This document shows, piece by piece, positions 8,687-19,434 of a DNA stretch of 64,000 nt. The DNA lies in assembly GCF_051307045.1 (NCBI RefSeq), contig NZ_CP150452.1, positions 930,001-994,000 on the forward strand, read 5' to 3'. The notes under the pieces are model-generated. The model was not told where the DNA came from. It saw only the letters and a list, made by a program, of their open reading frames with translations, and did not search any database. Within the stretch, counting starts at the first letter, position 1. The number at the start of each line of letters is the position of its first letter. The position numbers were made by a program, and so were the translations under genes. Source of the stretch: Dryocola sp031988645 (lineage in GTDB: Bacteria > Pseudomonadota > Gammaproteobacteria > Enterobacterales > Enterobacteriaceae).

Positions 8687-9211
8687 ATGACTCAACCCAT
8701 ATTTCTGGTCGGCGCACGCGGCTGCGGTAAAACGACGGTAGGCGTGGCGTTAGCGCAGGCTCTGAACCGTGATTTTGTCGATACCGATAATTATCTGCTG
8801 ACCACCACCAGCATGAGCGTGGCGGATATTGTGGCGCAGGAAGGATGGGACGGCTTTCGCGCTCGCGAGACTCAGGCGCTTAAGAGCGTCACCTCGCCGA
8901 ACGTCGTCGTTGCTACCGGCGGCGGCATGGTGCTGGCCGAAGCTAATCGTCAGTTTATGCGCGAGCAGGGCGTGGTTATCTATCTGCGCGCGCCGGCCCA
9001 GATCCTGGCGGACCGGCTGGAAGCTTTCCCCGAGGAAGGGCAGCGTCCTACCTTAACCGGCAAGCCGATCACCGATGAAATTGTCGAGGTGCTGGCGGCC
9101 CGGGAAGCGCTGTATCGCCAGGCGGCCCACCACGTGATTGATGCCTCCCACGCGCCGGATGCCGTTGTTGATGCGGTACTCGCTGCTTTGCAAATGGCCC
9201 GCGCAAGCTAA
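8687..9211 (+). CDS. aroL: Shikimate kinase II AroL
   Basis: 174 residues, as in E. coli. Phosphorylates shikimate at the 3-hydroxyl with ATP on the way to chorismate and the aromatic amino acids. The Walker A loop is GARGCGKTT near the N-terminus; DTDNYL is the shikimate-binding region, followed by GWDGFRARE and the conserved TGGGMVL. The lid region has RPTLTGKP. Ribosome site GAGGA precedes the ATG at the right distance. First gene of the aroL-yaiA-aroM group with TyrR and TrpR sites upstream. Confidence 0.97.
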   Translation: MTQPIFLVGARGCGKTTVGVALAQALNRDFVDTDNYLLTTTSMSVADIVAQEGWDGFRARETQALKSVTSPNVVVATGGGMVLAEANRQFMREQGVVIYLRAPAQILADRLEAFPEEGQRPTLTGKPITDEIVEVLAAREALYRQAAHHVIDASHAPDAVVDAVLAALQMARAS

Positions 9212-9255
9212 TCTTTGTCTATACTTAACGCTCATCCATGACTGAAGGAAGAGCG

Positions 9256-9447
9256 ATGGCGAGCAGACCTCCCTACCCAAGAGTTGCGCGAATAGTCGAA
9301 GTGCAGAAAGGTTCGCAAACCCAAACCGTGACCTGGTATCAACTCAGGGCCGACCATCCGCACCCGGATACGCTTATCAGCGAACACGAGTCCGAGCAGG
9401 AAGCGCTGGATGCAAAACGGCGTTATGAGGATCCGGAAAAAACCTGA
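9256..9447 (+). CDS. yaiA: YaiA family small protein
   Basis: 63 residues, the same as E. coli YaiA: MASRPPYPRVARI, then TVTWYQLRADHP and ISEHESEQEALDAKRRYEDP. In E. coli it is cotranscribed with aroL and its function is unknown. The ATG at 9256 with GGAAGAG upstream was chosen over an in-frame ATG at 9238 because it yields the family start MxxxPPYPR. Only 44 bases separate it from aroL. Confidence 0.92.
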   Translation: MASRPPYPRVARIVEVQKGSQTQTVTWYQLRADHPHPDTLISEHESEQEALDAKRRYEDPEKT

Positions 9448-9727
9448 TCCGTACAGGCAAGGACGCCGTAAACCCGCCAAGAATTTTCTCAAATAGCCCC
9501 GTGCTTGTTCTGCTATCACATTTTTTAACCCTTCCTTAAGTTAAAAACTCATTACGATAATGTGATGCGGCGGTGTCGTTGACGTTTCGTTAAAGTATCC
9601 AGCGATGCTCCCGCGATATGCTGCTACGCTTTGTGAGCGCTTATCAAGCGACCCTGCGGCCAGCATCTACGAGTGGGAAAACCATCAGCGCGTAAAGGGC
9701 TGATACGGGACAGAGGCGGAAAGAAAG

Positions 9728-10405
9728 ATGAAACCAACATTAGCCATTCTCACCATCGGTGTCGTTCCCGTCAGTGAAATTCTGCCGTTGTTAACCGAGC
9801 ATATTTCTGTAGACCAAATCAAGCACGTTACGCTGCTGGGCGACATGTCCCGGGAAGAGGTCATAGCGGAATTCGGCGTTGAGCAGGGTGAAGAAGAAAT
9901 CATTAGTCTGCTTGCCGACAGAACCCTTGTGCACGTTGCCAAAAGAAAAGTCGAGCAGGCGCTGCAAAGCGTGATCGGGCTGCTGGATAAGCAGGATTAC
10001 GATGTCATCCTGCTGATGAGCACGGAGCGCTTCACCGGCCTTGCCGCCCATAACGGCATACTGCTGGAGCCGGAGCGCATTATTCCCCCGCTGGTCGCCT
10101 CCATTGTCGACGGACATCAGGTGGGCATTATCCTGCCGATCCCAGAGCTTCTGAAGGCGCAGCATAGAAAGTGGCAGCAGCTGGAGCATCCGCCTTTTTA
10201 CGAGCTGGCTAACCCGGTACACGGAACGGAAGACGATTTGCTTAACGCCGGGAAAAAATTACTCGCCGAGGGCGCGGATGTGCTGGTGCTGGATTGCCTT
10301 GGCTATCACCAAAAGCACCGCGATATGCTGCAAAAGGCGCTTGATGTGCCGGTATTATTATCGAACGTGCTGGTTGCGCGTTTGGCCTCCGAGCTGCTTG
10401 CCTGA
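9728..10405 (+). CDS. aroM: AroM family protein
   Basis: 225 residues, the length of E. coli AroM. It starts MKPTLAILTIGVVPVSEILPLL and contains LLGDMSREEVIAEFG, MSTERFTGL and VLDCLGYHQKHR, typical of the AroM family (related by fold to racemase-like proteins; no proven reaction). In E. coli it is the third gene of the TyrR-controlled aroL group; here 280 bases with no evident gene separate it from yaiA, so it may also have its own promoter. Confidence 0.93.
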   Translation: MKPTLAILTIGVVPVSEILPLLTEHISVDQIKHVTLLGDMSREEVIAEFGVEQGEEEIISLLADRTLVHVAKRKVEQALQSVIGLLDKQDYDVILLMSTERFTGLAAHNGILLEPERIIPPLVASIVDGHQVGIILPIPELLKAQHRKWQQLEHPPFYELANPVHGTEDDLLNAGKKLLAEGADVLVLDCLGYHQKHRDMLQKALDVPVLLSNVLVARLASELLA

Positions 10406-10486
10406 CGGCGGGCAACAATTTGCGTGACAGGTTCAAGCTTTGCCCCCTATATTGTTTTTTCTGAATATTTTTAAAAGGACCAGTCC

Positions 10487-10780
10487 ATGCTTCAAAGTAA
10501 TGAGTACTTCTCCGGCAAAGTGAAATCCATTGGCTTTACCAGCAGCAGCACGGGCCGGGCAAGCGTCGGGGTAATGGCGGAAGGGGAATATACTTTCGGC
10601 ACCGCGCAACCTGAAGAGATGACTGTGGTAAGCGGGGCGCTGCACGTGCTGCTGCCGGGGGAAACCGAGTGGAAAACCTACGGCGCGGGCGAAGTTTTCA
10701 ACGTGCCGGGCCACAGCGAATTCCATCTGCAGGTGGCGGAACCAACGTCCTATCTTTGCCGTTATCTGGCTGATAAATAA
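10487..10780 (+). CDS. ppnP: Pyrimidine/purine nucleoside phosphorylase PpnP
   Basis: 97 residues of a small cupin-fold enzyme (formerly YaiE) that cleaves nucleosides with phosphate, giving a base and ribose 1-phosphate. The start MLQSNEYFSGKVKSIGF, the middle GRASVGVMAEGEYTFGTA and the end NVPGHSEFHLQVAEPTSYLCRYL are nearly identical to E. coli, with three extra residues at the end. Its ribosome site is AAAAGGA. It converges on rdgC; the 90 bases between contain inverted GC-rich stretches but no clear gene. Confidence 0.94.
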   Translation: MLQSNEYFSGKVKSIGFTSSSTGRASVGVMAEGEYTFGTAQPEEMTVVSGALHVLLPGETEWKTYGAGEVFNVPGHSEFHLQVAEPTSYLCRYLADK

Positions 10781-10871
10781 TCCTGTACCGGTGGCGAGCG
10801 CGTGTGCTCATCCACCTTACGACAGCTCTTCGCAGGGCGGGCAAGCGTAAGCGCCACCCGCCGCTTTATTG

Positions 10872-11784
10872 TTAACGCTGCGCCTCTCCGCCCAAGGCTT
10901 CCACCAGATTCTTAATCAACGCCGCCAGTTCGCCGGTCATTAAAATGAAATCCGCATCAAAGCGCTGGCCGAAATCTTCGCGGTCGATATCGTCGTTCTG
11001 TTCGCGCAGCGCGTCGGCAAACTTCAGGCGCTTAATCGAGCCATCGTCCGCCACCAGCAGCTGAATACGCTCCTGCCAGTCGAGCGCCAGTTTGGTGACC
11101 ACTTTCCCGGCTTCAATGTGGGTGGCGATCTCGTCGCACACCAGATCCTGCTGCTTGCAGCGGATCACGCCGCCGCCTTCCAGAATGGCTTTCAGCTCGG
11201 CTTCATCCATCAGGGCAAAGCCCGCCGGCACGTCGCCGGAACGAACCCACTCGGTCAGCGTCAGCTCGATAGGCGTTTCCAGCGCCAGCGGCACCACCGG
11301 CAGCGATCCCAGGCTTTTACGCAGCAGCGCCAGGGTATCTTCGGCTTTTTTGGCGCTCGCGCAGTCCACCATGATTAAACCGTTAACGGTATCAATCCAC
11401 ATCATGGTCTGGCTGAAACGGCTGAAGGCGCGCGGCAGTAAAGAGTGCAGCACTTCGTCTTTGAGAGAATCTTTCTCGGTTTTCTTCAGCTTGCGGCCCT
11501 GATCGGCCTCCAGCTTGCTAATCTTCGCTTCCAGGGCCTGCTTGATAACCGGCGAGGGGAGGATTTTTTCCTCTTTACGGGCGCAAATCACAATCTGCCC
11601 GTTACTGGCATGGGTTAATGCATCACTGTGCGAGCCCATCGGTGGCACCCAGCCGGTTTTTGCCATATCCTGGCTTCCGCAAGGGCTGAACGTGAAGGCG
11701 GGCCAGCTGTTTTTCCATTTCATCCGCTGAAAGCGTGATGTCGCGGCTTAAACGGTAAACCATTAAATTTTTGAACCACAGCAT
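10872..11784 (-). pseudogene. rdgC: Recombination-associated protein RdgC (frame broken by one surplus base)
   Basis: Ring-shaped DNA-binding protein that restrains RecA. The true start at 11784 gives MLWFKNLMVYRLSRDITLSADEMEKQLA in frame, then a surplus base in GGGCC at 11700-11704 shifts the reading. The large second frame carries PCGSQDMAKTGWVPPMGSHSD, TVNGLIMVDCASAKKAEDTLALL and ends LGGEAQR. Removing the base gives QLAAFTFSPCG and 303 residues in total, the E. coli length. As written, translation from the nearby ATG at 11723 would make a protein lacking the first ~20 residues. Confidence 0.93.
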
Positions 11785-11910
11785 GATTTTTTCCCGGTCA
11801 GGTCAGTGAAACGCAGCGGGCATGATAGCGAATCAGCCGCTGCGTTTCATTGCCTAAACGGCGCCTTACTTCTATTGTGTTGATAATGCTAATCAAATGA
11901 GGACATTTCC

Positions 11911-12822
11911 GTGCGTATAGGCATTGATTTAGGCGGCACCAAAACCGAGGTGATTGCGCTTGCGGACGATGGCAAACAGTTATTTCGCCACCGCCTGCCC
12001 ACCCCCAAAAATGATTATCAGCAAACCATCGGCACCATCGTTGAGCTGGTGCGGCTTGCCGAAGAGGCGACGGGCGAGCGCGGCACCGTGGGGCTTGGCA
12101 TTCCAGGCTCCATTTCGCCCTACACCCGGGTGGTGAAAAATGCTAACTCCACCTGGCTCAACGGCCAGCCGTTCGACAAGGATCTGTCGGCTGCGCTGCA
12201 GCGTGAAGTCAGGCTGGCGAACGACGCGAACTGCCTTGCCGTGTCCGAAGCGACCGACGGCGCGGCGGCTGGAGCGGGCATTGTCTTTGCGGTGATTATC
12301 GGCACGGGCTGCGGCGCGGGCATCGCCATCAACGGCCGCAGCCTGATTGGCGGCAACGGCACGGCGGGAGAGTGGGGCCATAATCCGCTGCCGTGGATGG
12401 ACGAAGACGAACTGCGCCATCGCCAGGAGGTGCCGTGCTACTGCGGGAAGCAGGGCTGTATTGAAACCTTCGTTTCCGGCACCGGTTTCGCCGGCGACTA
12501 CCAGCGCCTGAGCGGCGCTAAGCTTAAAGGCAACGAGATTATCCACCTTGCTGAACAGCAGGATCCGCTGGCGGAGCTGGCTGTCAGCCGTTACGAAACG
12601 CGTCTGGCAAAATCTCTCGCCCACATCGTCAATATTCTCGACCCTGACGTTATCGTGCTTGGCGGAGGGATGAGCAACGTCGAGCGGCTGTATAAAACGG
12701 TGCCGCAGCTGGTTAAACCCTGGGTGTTCGGCGGCGAGTTTGAGACGCCGATCCGCAAGGCGGTGCATGGGGACTCCAGCGGCGTGCGCGGCGCGGCGTG
12801 GCTCTGGCCGCTGGAGAAGTGA
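11911..12822 (+). CDS. mak: Manno(fructo)kinase Mak, ROK family
   Basis: 303 residues. Phosphorylates fructose and mannose with ATP. ROK hallmarks are MRIGIDLGGTKTEV (phosphate loop) at the start, VFAVIIGTGCGAGIAINGR in the middle and the zinc motif CYCGKQGCIETFVSG at about 170-185. The end VLGGGMSNVERLY and GVRGAAWLWPLE matches E. coli Mak. In E. coli araJ lies between mak and sbcC; here sbcC follows directly on the other strand. Confidence 0.94.
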   Translation: MRIGIDLGGTKTEVIALADDGKQLFRHRLPTPKNDYQQTIGTIVELVRLAEEATGERGTVGLGIPGSISPYTRVVKNANSTWLNGQPFDKDLSAALQREVRLANDANCLAVSEATDGAAAGAGIVFAVIIGTGCGAGIAINGRSLIGGNGTAGEWGHNPLPWMDEDELRHRQEVPCYCGKQGCIETFVSGTGFAGDYQRLSGAKLKGNEIIHLAEQQDPLAELAVSRYETRLAKSLAHIVNILDPDVIVLGGGMSNVERLYKTVPQLVKPWVFGGEFETPIRKAVHGDSSGVRGAAWLWPLEK

Positions 12823-12862
12823 CAGGCGGTGGGTGGCGCGTGCGCCATCCGACGTCGTCAAA

Positions 12863-15800
12863 TCAGCCTACGGAAAACTCCTTCGCCAGCCGGCTAACCC
12901 CCAGCCCGTTGATCTTTTTAACTTTAATTTGCACCGGAATGCGCTCTTTCATCGCTTCCACATGGCTAATCACGCCGATGGTTTTCCCGCTCGCATTCAG
13001 CGTATCCAGCGCGTCCAGCGCCGTATCCAGCGTTTCGGCATCCAGCGTGCCGAAGCCTTCATCGAGGAACAGCGAATCGATGCGGGTCTTATGGCTCACC
13101 AGATCGGACAGCGCCAGCGCCAGCGCCAGGCTCACCAGGAAACTTTCTCCGCCGGAAAGGGTGCGCGTATCGCGAACCGCGTCCGCCTGCCAGGTATCCA
13201 CCACCTGCAGCTCCAGCGCCTCGCTGTCCTTACGCTGCAGCAGATAGCGGCCGTGCAGCCGGTTGAGCTGGTTATTGGCAAGCCACACCAGGTTGTCGAG
13301 CGTCAGCCCCTGGGCGAACTTGCGGAATTTATCCCCTTCTTTAGAACCGATCAGCGCGTTGAGATAGCCCCAGTCTTCCACCTGCTGCTGATAGTCGGCG
13401 ATGGCCCGCATCAGCTCCTGCTGGCGCAGACGATTTTCCGCGTCCTGGCGAAGCTGCTGCTGGATCTGGCCCTGCCGGGTCGTGTTTTCACGCAGCTGTT
13501 GATGAAGCTGGGCAAGCTGCTGCTGCAGATAATCCAGGGTCGCATCCGCGGCCAGCGTTTGCGGACGGGCCGATTTGTGTTGCGCAAGCGCCTGCTCCGC
13601 CTGCTGGCAAAGAATGATTTGCTGCTGATGCTGCTGCTCAAGCCGTTGTTTTTTCGCTTCCAGCTGCTGGCGCTCATGCTCGTCGAGCAGGGCCGCCTGG
13701 AACGCGGCGGCCTCAGGGAAGGGGCTGGCCGCCAGCGCGCTCAGGAACTGCTCCTTTGCCCGGGCCGCGCGGGTTTCTTCCTGCTGCCGCTGCTGCTGCA
13801 ACGTTTTCCATTCGCTTGCAAGAGAAATGCAGTCGCTGTGCAGGCGATGCCAGTTTTGCAGCGCAAGAGCCTGCTCATTTTCAGGCAGCGGCGGTGGCGC
13901 GGTGCCGTCGTCAACGAAAGCGGTTAACACGCCGTCCAGCGTGGTGAGCTGCTGCTGTAAATGCGGCAGCCGTTCATGCTGTTGCTGCCACCGCTGCGAT
14001 TCCTGCAGGCGCTGCTCAAGCCAGCTGTTTTCTTCCCCGTGAGGCGGATGCTGCAGGCCCGCTTTTTCGAGCGCGGCATTCAGCTCATCGCGCCCGGAGG
14101 CCATCTCCGCTTCCAGCCTGGCGTACTGCAGCTGCGCCTTAGCCAGCAGCTCCTCCTGCACGATTCTCTGGCTGAGCTGGTTTAGCTGCCGTTCGCGCCG
14201 CTCTGCGTCTTCGAGCCAGGCGTTGAGATCGTCTTCCGCAGTCAATTCCAGCTGCAGTTCGGCGCACAGCTGCTGCCAGCGGGCGCGCAGCGCGGCCTCT
14301 TCTTCATTAAGCGCCTTAACCGCGGCGGTAAGCTTCGCCTGCTGCTGGCGCTGCGCTTCCAGCAAGGCCCCTGGCCGCCGAACCTTGTTCCGCCAGCGTC
14401 GCGACCTCCCGTTGCAGCGCGCTCAGGCGCTGCTGGTTTTCATCGGGCCGTAAAGCCTGGTACTCCGCAACCGCCGGATGCTGAGTGGAGCCGCACAGCG
14501 GGCAGGGTTGGTCGGGCTGCAGATGCGCGCGCTCGGCCTCCAGCCTGACGATGCGCTGCTCCATTTCGCACACTTTCTCCAGGTCGTCCGCATGCTGACG
14601 CTTGTCTTTATATTGCTGACGCTTTAGCGCCAGCTCCGCATCGCCTTTCGCTAACTGCTCTTCGAGCGTCGCGATCTCCTGCTGCTGCTGTTTTTTATGT
14701 TTGAGCAGTGAAACAAGCTGCGGCTGCAGGGTGGCAAGCTGCTGGCGACGGGGGCGAGCGGCGACTAACGCCTGTAGCTGAGCGCTCGCTTCGTCAGCGC
14801 TTAGCTTCAGTTCAGCCGCGGGCAAAGCCTGGAGTTTTTGCTGCCCGGCGAGAATATCGCGCTGCAGGGCCTGCAGCTGGGCGGTATCGCGCTGTTGCTG
14901 ATTAAAGGCCATGCGCCAGCCGGCAAGCTCGGCGCCCCACAGCCGGAAGCGATCGTGCGTTGTCAGCCACTCCTGCAAACGCGCGGTTTCTGCGGCAAGT
15001 TCCGCTGTCCTGGCCGCCGCGAACAGCCGCGTTTGCTGGCGGCGCTGCGTCGCCTGTTGTAAGCGAGCGTTTACTTTATCTGCCTGAGCCAGCGTGCTTT
15101 GCAAAGCGGCCTGCTGCTCCTGCAGGCGCTGCCAGTGCGGACGCAGCTTCTCGGCGGGCTGGGCCAGCGTCAGTTTTTCCAGCTGCGGGGCGGCGTCCTG
15201 CAGGGCCTGGCCCGCGGCGGCAAGGGAAAGTCTGGCCTGGCTATGCCTGCTATCGAGCTGTTCAAGCTGGCTTAACCACTGCTGGTTTAGCTGCAGCTTC
15301 TGCTGTTCGGCGAGCAGGTTTTTTTCATCAAGAGTGAGCGCCTGCAAACTTGCGGCCAACTGCTGCTGTTGCTCTTCGTCCAGCAGCGCCACGCCCGCCG
15401 CCTGAAGCTGCAGCTGCTCAAGCTGGCCGCGTACGTTTTTGTGATTTTCAAACACCGCGGCGGAGACCAGGCCGTAAATCTCCGTGCCGGTCAGCTCTTC
15501 AAGCAGCGAGGCGCGGTCGTTGGCGTCGGCATTTAAAAAGGCGGCGAACTGTCCTTGCGAAAGCATCATTGAGCGGGTGAAGCGGTCGTAATCCAGCCCG
15601 GTTAATTTTGCGGTGTACTCAAGCTTGTCTTTAACTTTATCGGCGACGATTTTGCCGGTTGCCACTTCCGCAAGCTCGACGCGCGGGGCCTGAAGATTGC
15701 CGTTTACCGCATTGCGCGCGCGGTTCTGGCTCCAGAATGCGCGGTACGCCACGCCTTTGACCTCAAATTCAACTTCCGCCAGGCACTCGGCGGTATCGCG

Positions 15801-16019
15801 CGTCATTAAATCGTTCTGCGACTGCGAAACCGTATTGAGGCGCGGCGTCTTATGGTAAAGGGCAAGGCAAATGGCGTCTAAAAGCGTGGTTTTCCCCGCG
15901 CCCGTTGGGCCGGTGATGGCGAAAAGCCCGTTGCTGGCAAAGGGCTCCAGGGTGAAATCTATCTTCCATTCGCCTTTTAAGGAGTTGAGGTTTTTCAGGC
16001 GCAGGCTGAGGATTTTCAT
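12863..16019 (-). pseudogene. sbcC: Nuclease SbcCD subunit C (frame broken by one surplus base)
   Basis: SMC-like ATPase of the SbcCD nuclease, which cuts DNA hairpins and protein-blocked ends. The N-terminal part has MKILSLRLKNLNSLKGEW and Walker A GPTGAGKTTLLDA; the middle is long Gln/Leu-rich coiled coil with the zinc hook CPLCGS; the C-terminal part has the signature TLSGGESF and Walker B SLFLDEGFGTLD. The two frames meet near 14370. Dropping one C from the GGCCCC at 14366-14371 gives 1051 residues (E. coli 1048). It starts two bases after the sbcD stop, so sbcDC is an operon. Confidence 0.93.
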
Positions 16020-16021
16020 GC

Positions 16022-17234
16022 TTATTCCTCCGTATCCTGCAGGCCGGCGACGGTGCGGGCGAACAGGGTGCGCAGGCGCTGGCCGCGCTCTTCGGTTGTC
16101 TCTTCCTGCGCCAGGCGACGCTCAAACACTTCTTCCACGGTCAGCTCGCTCAGGGTTTCTTTATGGCTTTGGGCGAGGACGCGATCGCGCTGTTCCCGGC
16201 TGCGGCGCAGCAGCACCACCTCGACCGGCAGGCTTTCCGTCAGCTGCTGAATATGGCGCTGTATATCGTGCAGATATTCATCGGTGGCGATTTCGATATC
16301 CAGCCAGACTTTTGGCTCGCAAGACGCATCCCGCCACTGCTCAAGCTGCCGTTCGATTTCGCTCAGCGAGCCTTTTATGACCGCCAGCGGCTGGCTGACG
16401 GGCACGGGAAGAGCGGTCACCTCATGCAGCGTGCCTTCGGCAAATTCCACCAGGTATACGCTTTTGGCTTTGCCGGTTTCATCAAAGCTCAGGGAAATGG
16501 GCGAGCCGCTGTAGCGGATATGTTCCGTGCCGCCAATCAGCTGCGCACGGTGAATATGCCCGAGGGCGATGTAGTCGGCCGGCGGGAAATTTTGCGCCGG
16601 GAAGGCGTCCAGCGTGCCGATGTAGATATCGCGTACGGCGTCCGTTTTGGTCACGCCTACGGTGGTTAAATGGCCGGTGGCGATAATCGGCAGCTTTTGT
16701 TCGCCGCGAACGGCCAGCGCGGCGGCGTGGCACTGCTGGTAGTGTTCGGTGATGGCTTCCATTAATGAACGCTGTTTTTCATGGCCGCTAAGCCCCGCCC
16801 GGCTGCTTTGAATATCGCGCGGGCGTAAAAATGGAATCGGGCAGAGGATCGCGCCGGGGGTGCCGTCTTTTTTATTCAGCACCAGCGTTTGTTCGCTCGC
16901 ATCGTGGCGAGCGCTGGCGATAACCGAGGTATTCAGGCAGGCCAGCAGCTCGCGGGACTCGTTGAGCGTGGCGACGGAGTCGTGGTTCCCGGCGAGAACG
17001 ATTAGCCGGCAGCCGGTGGCTTGCAGCTGCACCACAAAACGGTTGTAAAGCTCGCGGGCGTAGCTCGGCGGCGAGCCGGTATCAAAGATATCGCCCGCAA
17101 CGATTATCGCATCCACGCTATGCTCGACCGCGGCCCTGCAGCAGCCAGTCGAGAAAAGCCTGATGTTCCGGCCCGCGGCTTTTGGTGTAAAAGTTCTGAC
17201 CGAGGTGCCAGTCCGATGTGTGGATAATGCGCAT
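16022..17234 (-). pseudogene. sbcD: Nuclease SbcCD subunit D (frame broken by one surplus base)
   Basis: Mn-dependent nuclease subunit of SbcCD. The authentic start at 17234 gives MRIIHTSDWHLGQNFYTKSR and EHQAFLDWLLQ, then GGCCC at 17132-17136 (GGGCC in the gene) shifts the frame. The second frame holds VDAIIVAGDIFDTGSP, VVLAGNHDS-type LAGNHDSVATL, ATGHLTTVG and ALGHIHRAQ, the metallophosphatase motifs. With one base removed it is 403 residues (E. coli 400). A start at 17251 in the wrong frame gives a nonsense N-terminus and should not be used. Confidence 0.93.
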
Positions 17235-17340
17235 AATCCGTCCTGTGGCAAAAAAGCGTGTGGAGATTATAAGGGCAGTCGTCACGAAGGGCACTTCCGC
17301 GCGTCATAATTCAAGGCAATACGTCATCTGGCCGTTATTT

Positions 17341-17369
17341 TTTTCATAAATCTGTCATAAATCTGACGC
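17341..17369 (+). promoter_or_regulatory. Pho boxes of phoBR
   Basis: Three 11-base units in a row: TTTTCAT AAAT, CTGTCAT AAAT, CTGACGC. This is the PhoB tandem repeat and is almost identical in layout to the E. coli phoB promoter. It ends 47 bases before the phoB start and would give autoregulation. CATACT at 17369-17374 may be the -10 box. Confidence 0.85.
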
Positions 17370-17416
17370 ATACTGTCGCACAAATCAGCAATGGCATTGT
17401 TTAAACAGGGCAAAAC

Positions 17417-18106
17417 ATGGCGAAGCGTATTTTAGTCGTAGAAGATGAAGCTCCAATCCGTGAGATGGTGAGCTTCGTGCTCGAACAAAACGGTTTTCAG
17501 CCAGTAGAAGCGGAAGATTATGACGCCGCCGTGAATCTTCTTATCGAACCTTTCCCCGATCTGATCCTGCTCGACTGGATGCTCCCCGGCGGCTCCGGCA
17601 TTCAGTTTATTAAGCACCTCAAACGCGAGGCGCTGACCAGAGAAATTCCCGTTATGATGCTGACCGCGCGCGGCGAAGAGGAAGACCGCGTGCGCGGCCT
17701 GGAAGTGGGCGCGGATGATTATATCACCAAGCCGTTTTCGCCTAAGGAGCTGGTGGCGCGCATCAAGGCCGTCATGCGCCGTATTTCGCCAATGGCGGTG
17801 GAAGAGGTTATTGAAATGCAGGGGCTAAGCCTCGACCCGTCGTCGCACCGCGTGATGACCGGTGAAAATCCTCTTGATATGGGCCCGACGGAGTTTAAGC
17901 TTTTACACTTCTTTATGACGCATCCGGAACGGGTTTACAGCCGCGAACAGCTGCTCAATCACGTTTGGGGCACCAACGTGTACGTTGAGGATCGCACGGT
18001 GGATGTGCATATCCGACGTTTGCGCAAGGCGCTGGAACTAAGCGGCCATGACCGCATGGTGCAAACGGTACGCGGCACGGGCTATCGCTTCTCGACCCGT
18101 TTTTAG
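17417..18106 (+). CDS. phoB: Phosphate response regulator PhoB
   Basis: 229 residues, the E. coli length. The receiver domain (1-120) has MAKRILVVEDEAPIREMV, the phospho-acceptor Asp in LILLDWMLPGGSG, the switch Thr in MMLTARGEE and the Lys in DDYITKPFSPKEL. The winged-helix DNA-binding domain (130-229) has GPTEFKLLHFFMTHP and VDVHIRRLRKAL and ends VRGTGYRFSTRF. It binds pho boxes such as those before phoB and phoA. phoR follows after 22 bases. Confidence 0.98.
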   Translation: MAKRILVVEDEAPIREMVSFVLEQNGFQPVEAEDYDAAVNLLIEPFPDLILLDWMLPGGSGIQFIKHLKREALTREIPVMMLTARGEEEDRVRGLEVGADDYITKPFSPKELVARIKAVMRRISPMAVEEVIEMQGLSLDPSSHRVMTGENPLDMGPTEFKLLHFFMTHPERVYSREQLLNHVWGTNVYVEDRTVDVHIRRLRKALELSGHDRMVQTVRGTGYRFSTRF

Positions 18107-18128
18107 TTTCCTTACAGGAGTGTGACGC

Positions 18129-19434
18129 GTGCTCGAACGCTTGTCATGGAAAAGGCTGGTACTGGAGCTGATGCTCTGCTGTTTACCGGCGGTCATCCTC
18201 GGGCTGATTTTTGGCCACCTTCCCTGGTTTTTACTGGCGGCGGTTACCGCTTTGCTGGCCTGGCATTTCTGGAATTTACTGCGCCTTTCCTGGTGGCTGT
18301 GGGTCGACCGCAGCATGACGCCGCCGCCGGGGCGGGGCAGCTGGGAACCTTTGCTCTACGGCCTGCATCAGATGCAGCTGCGCAACAAGAAACGGCGTAA
18401 GGAGCTGGGAAATCTGATTAAGCGCTTTCGCAGCGGGGCCGAATCGCTGCCGGACGCGGTGGTGCTGACCACGGAAGAAGGAACGATTTTCTGGTGCAAC
18501 GGCCTGGCGCAGCAGCTGCTCGGGCCTGCGCTGGCCGGACGATAACGGCCAGAATATCCTTAACTTATTGCGCTATCCGGAATTTACCCGCTACTTAACC
18601 GATAAAGAATTTACCCGTCCGCTGACCCTGGTGCTGAACAACGGGCGCCACCTGGAGTTTCGCGTGATGTCCTACAGCGAAGAGCAGTGGCTGCTGGTGG
18701 CGCGCGACGTGACGCAGATGCACCAGTTGGAAGGCGCAAGGCGCAACTTTTTTGCCAACGTCAGCCATGAGCTGCGCACGCCGCTAACGGTGCTGCAGGG
18801 CTACCTGGAGATGATGCAGGACCAGAGCCTGGAAGGGCCGCTGCGGGATAAAGCGCTGGGAACCATGCGCGAGCAGACGTCGCGTATGGAGGGGCTGGTG
18901 AAGCAGCTGCTGACGCTATCGCGCATTGAGGCGGCGCCGGCGATGGCGCTGAACGAAAAGATCGACGTGCCGCTGATGCTGCGCGTGGTGGAGCGCGAGG
19001 CGCAGACGCTAAGCCAGCAAAAGCAGACGCTGCGGTTTGAGGTCGACCCGGAGCTGAAGGTCTTCGGCAACGAGGAGCAGCTGCGCAGCGCAATTTCGAA
19101 CCTCGTTTACAACGCCGTGAATCATACACCTGAAGGCACGCATATTACCGTCAGCTGGCAAAAGGCGCCGCAGGGGGCGAAATTCAGCGTGGCGGATAAC
19201 GGGCCGGGCATCTCGGCGGAGCATATTCCGCGGCTGACGGAGCGTTTCTACCGCGTGGATAAAGCGCGCTCCAGGCAAACGGGCGGCAGCGGGCTGGGGC
19301 TTGCAATCGTCAAGCACGCCCTGAGCCACCACGAGGCGCGGCTGGAGATCGAAAGCCGGCCGGGCAAGGGCACCACTTTTTCTTTTGTGCTGCCCGAGCG
19401 GCTGATCGTCAGCGAAAAGGCAACGGCTCTGTAA
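18129..19434 (+). pseudogene. phoR: Phosphate sensor kinase PhoR (frame broken by one surplus base)
   Basis: Membrane histidine kinase that phosphorylates PhoB in low phosphate. It starts with GTG at 18129: MLERLSWKRLVLELMLC, two N-terminal hydrophobic segments, then WVDRSMTPPPGRGSWEPL. The first frame ends at 18545 inside the PAS domain after IFWCNGLAQQLLG. The second holds VSHELRTPLTVLQGYL with the phosphorylated His, the N box NLVYNAVNHTP, DNGPGI and GGSGLGLAIVKHA. Taking one G from GGGCC at 18522-18526 restores LLGLRWPDDNGQN and 434 residues (E. coli 431). Confidence 0.94.

Noticed and set aside
12740..13927. A 395-codon open frame on the plus strand
   Set aside because: It lies antisense to the coiled-coil and C-terminal part of sbcC; its Gln/Arg/Leu-rich sequence is what Gln/Leu-rich coiled-coil codons give on the other strand. 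No domain is recognisable.
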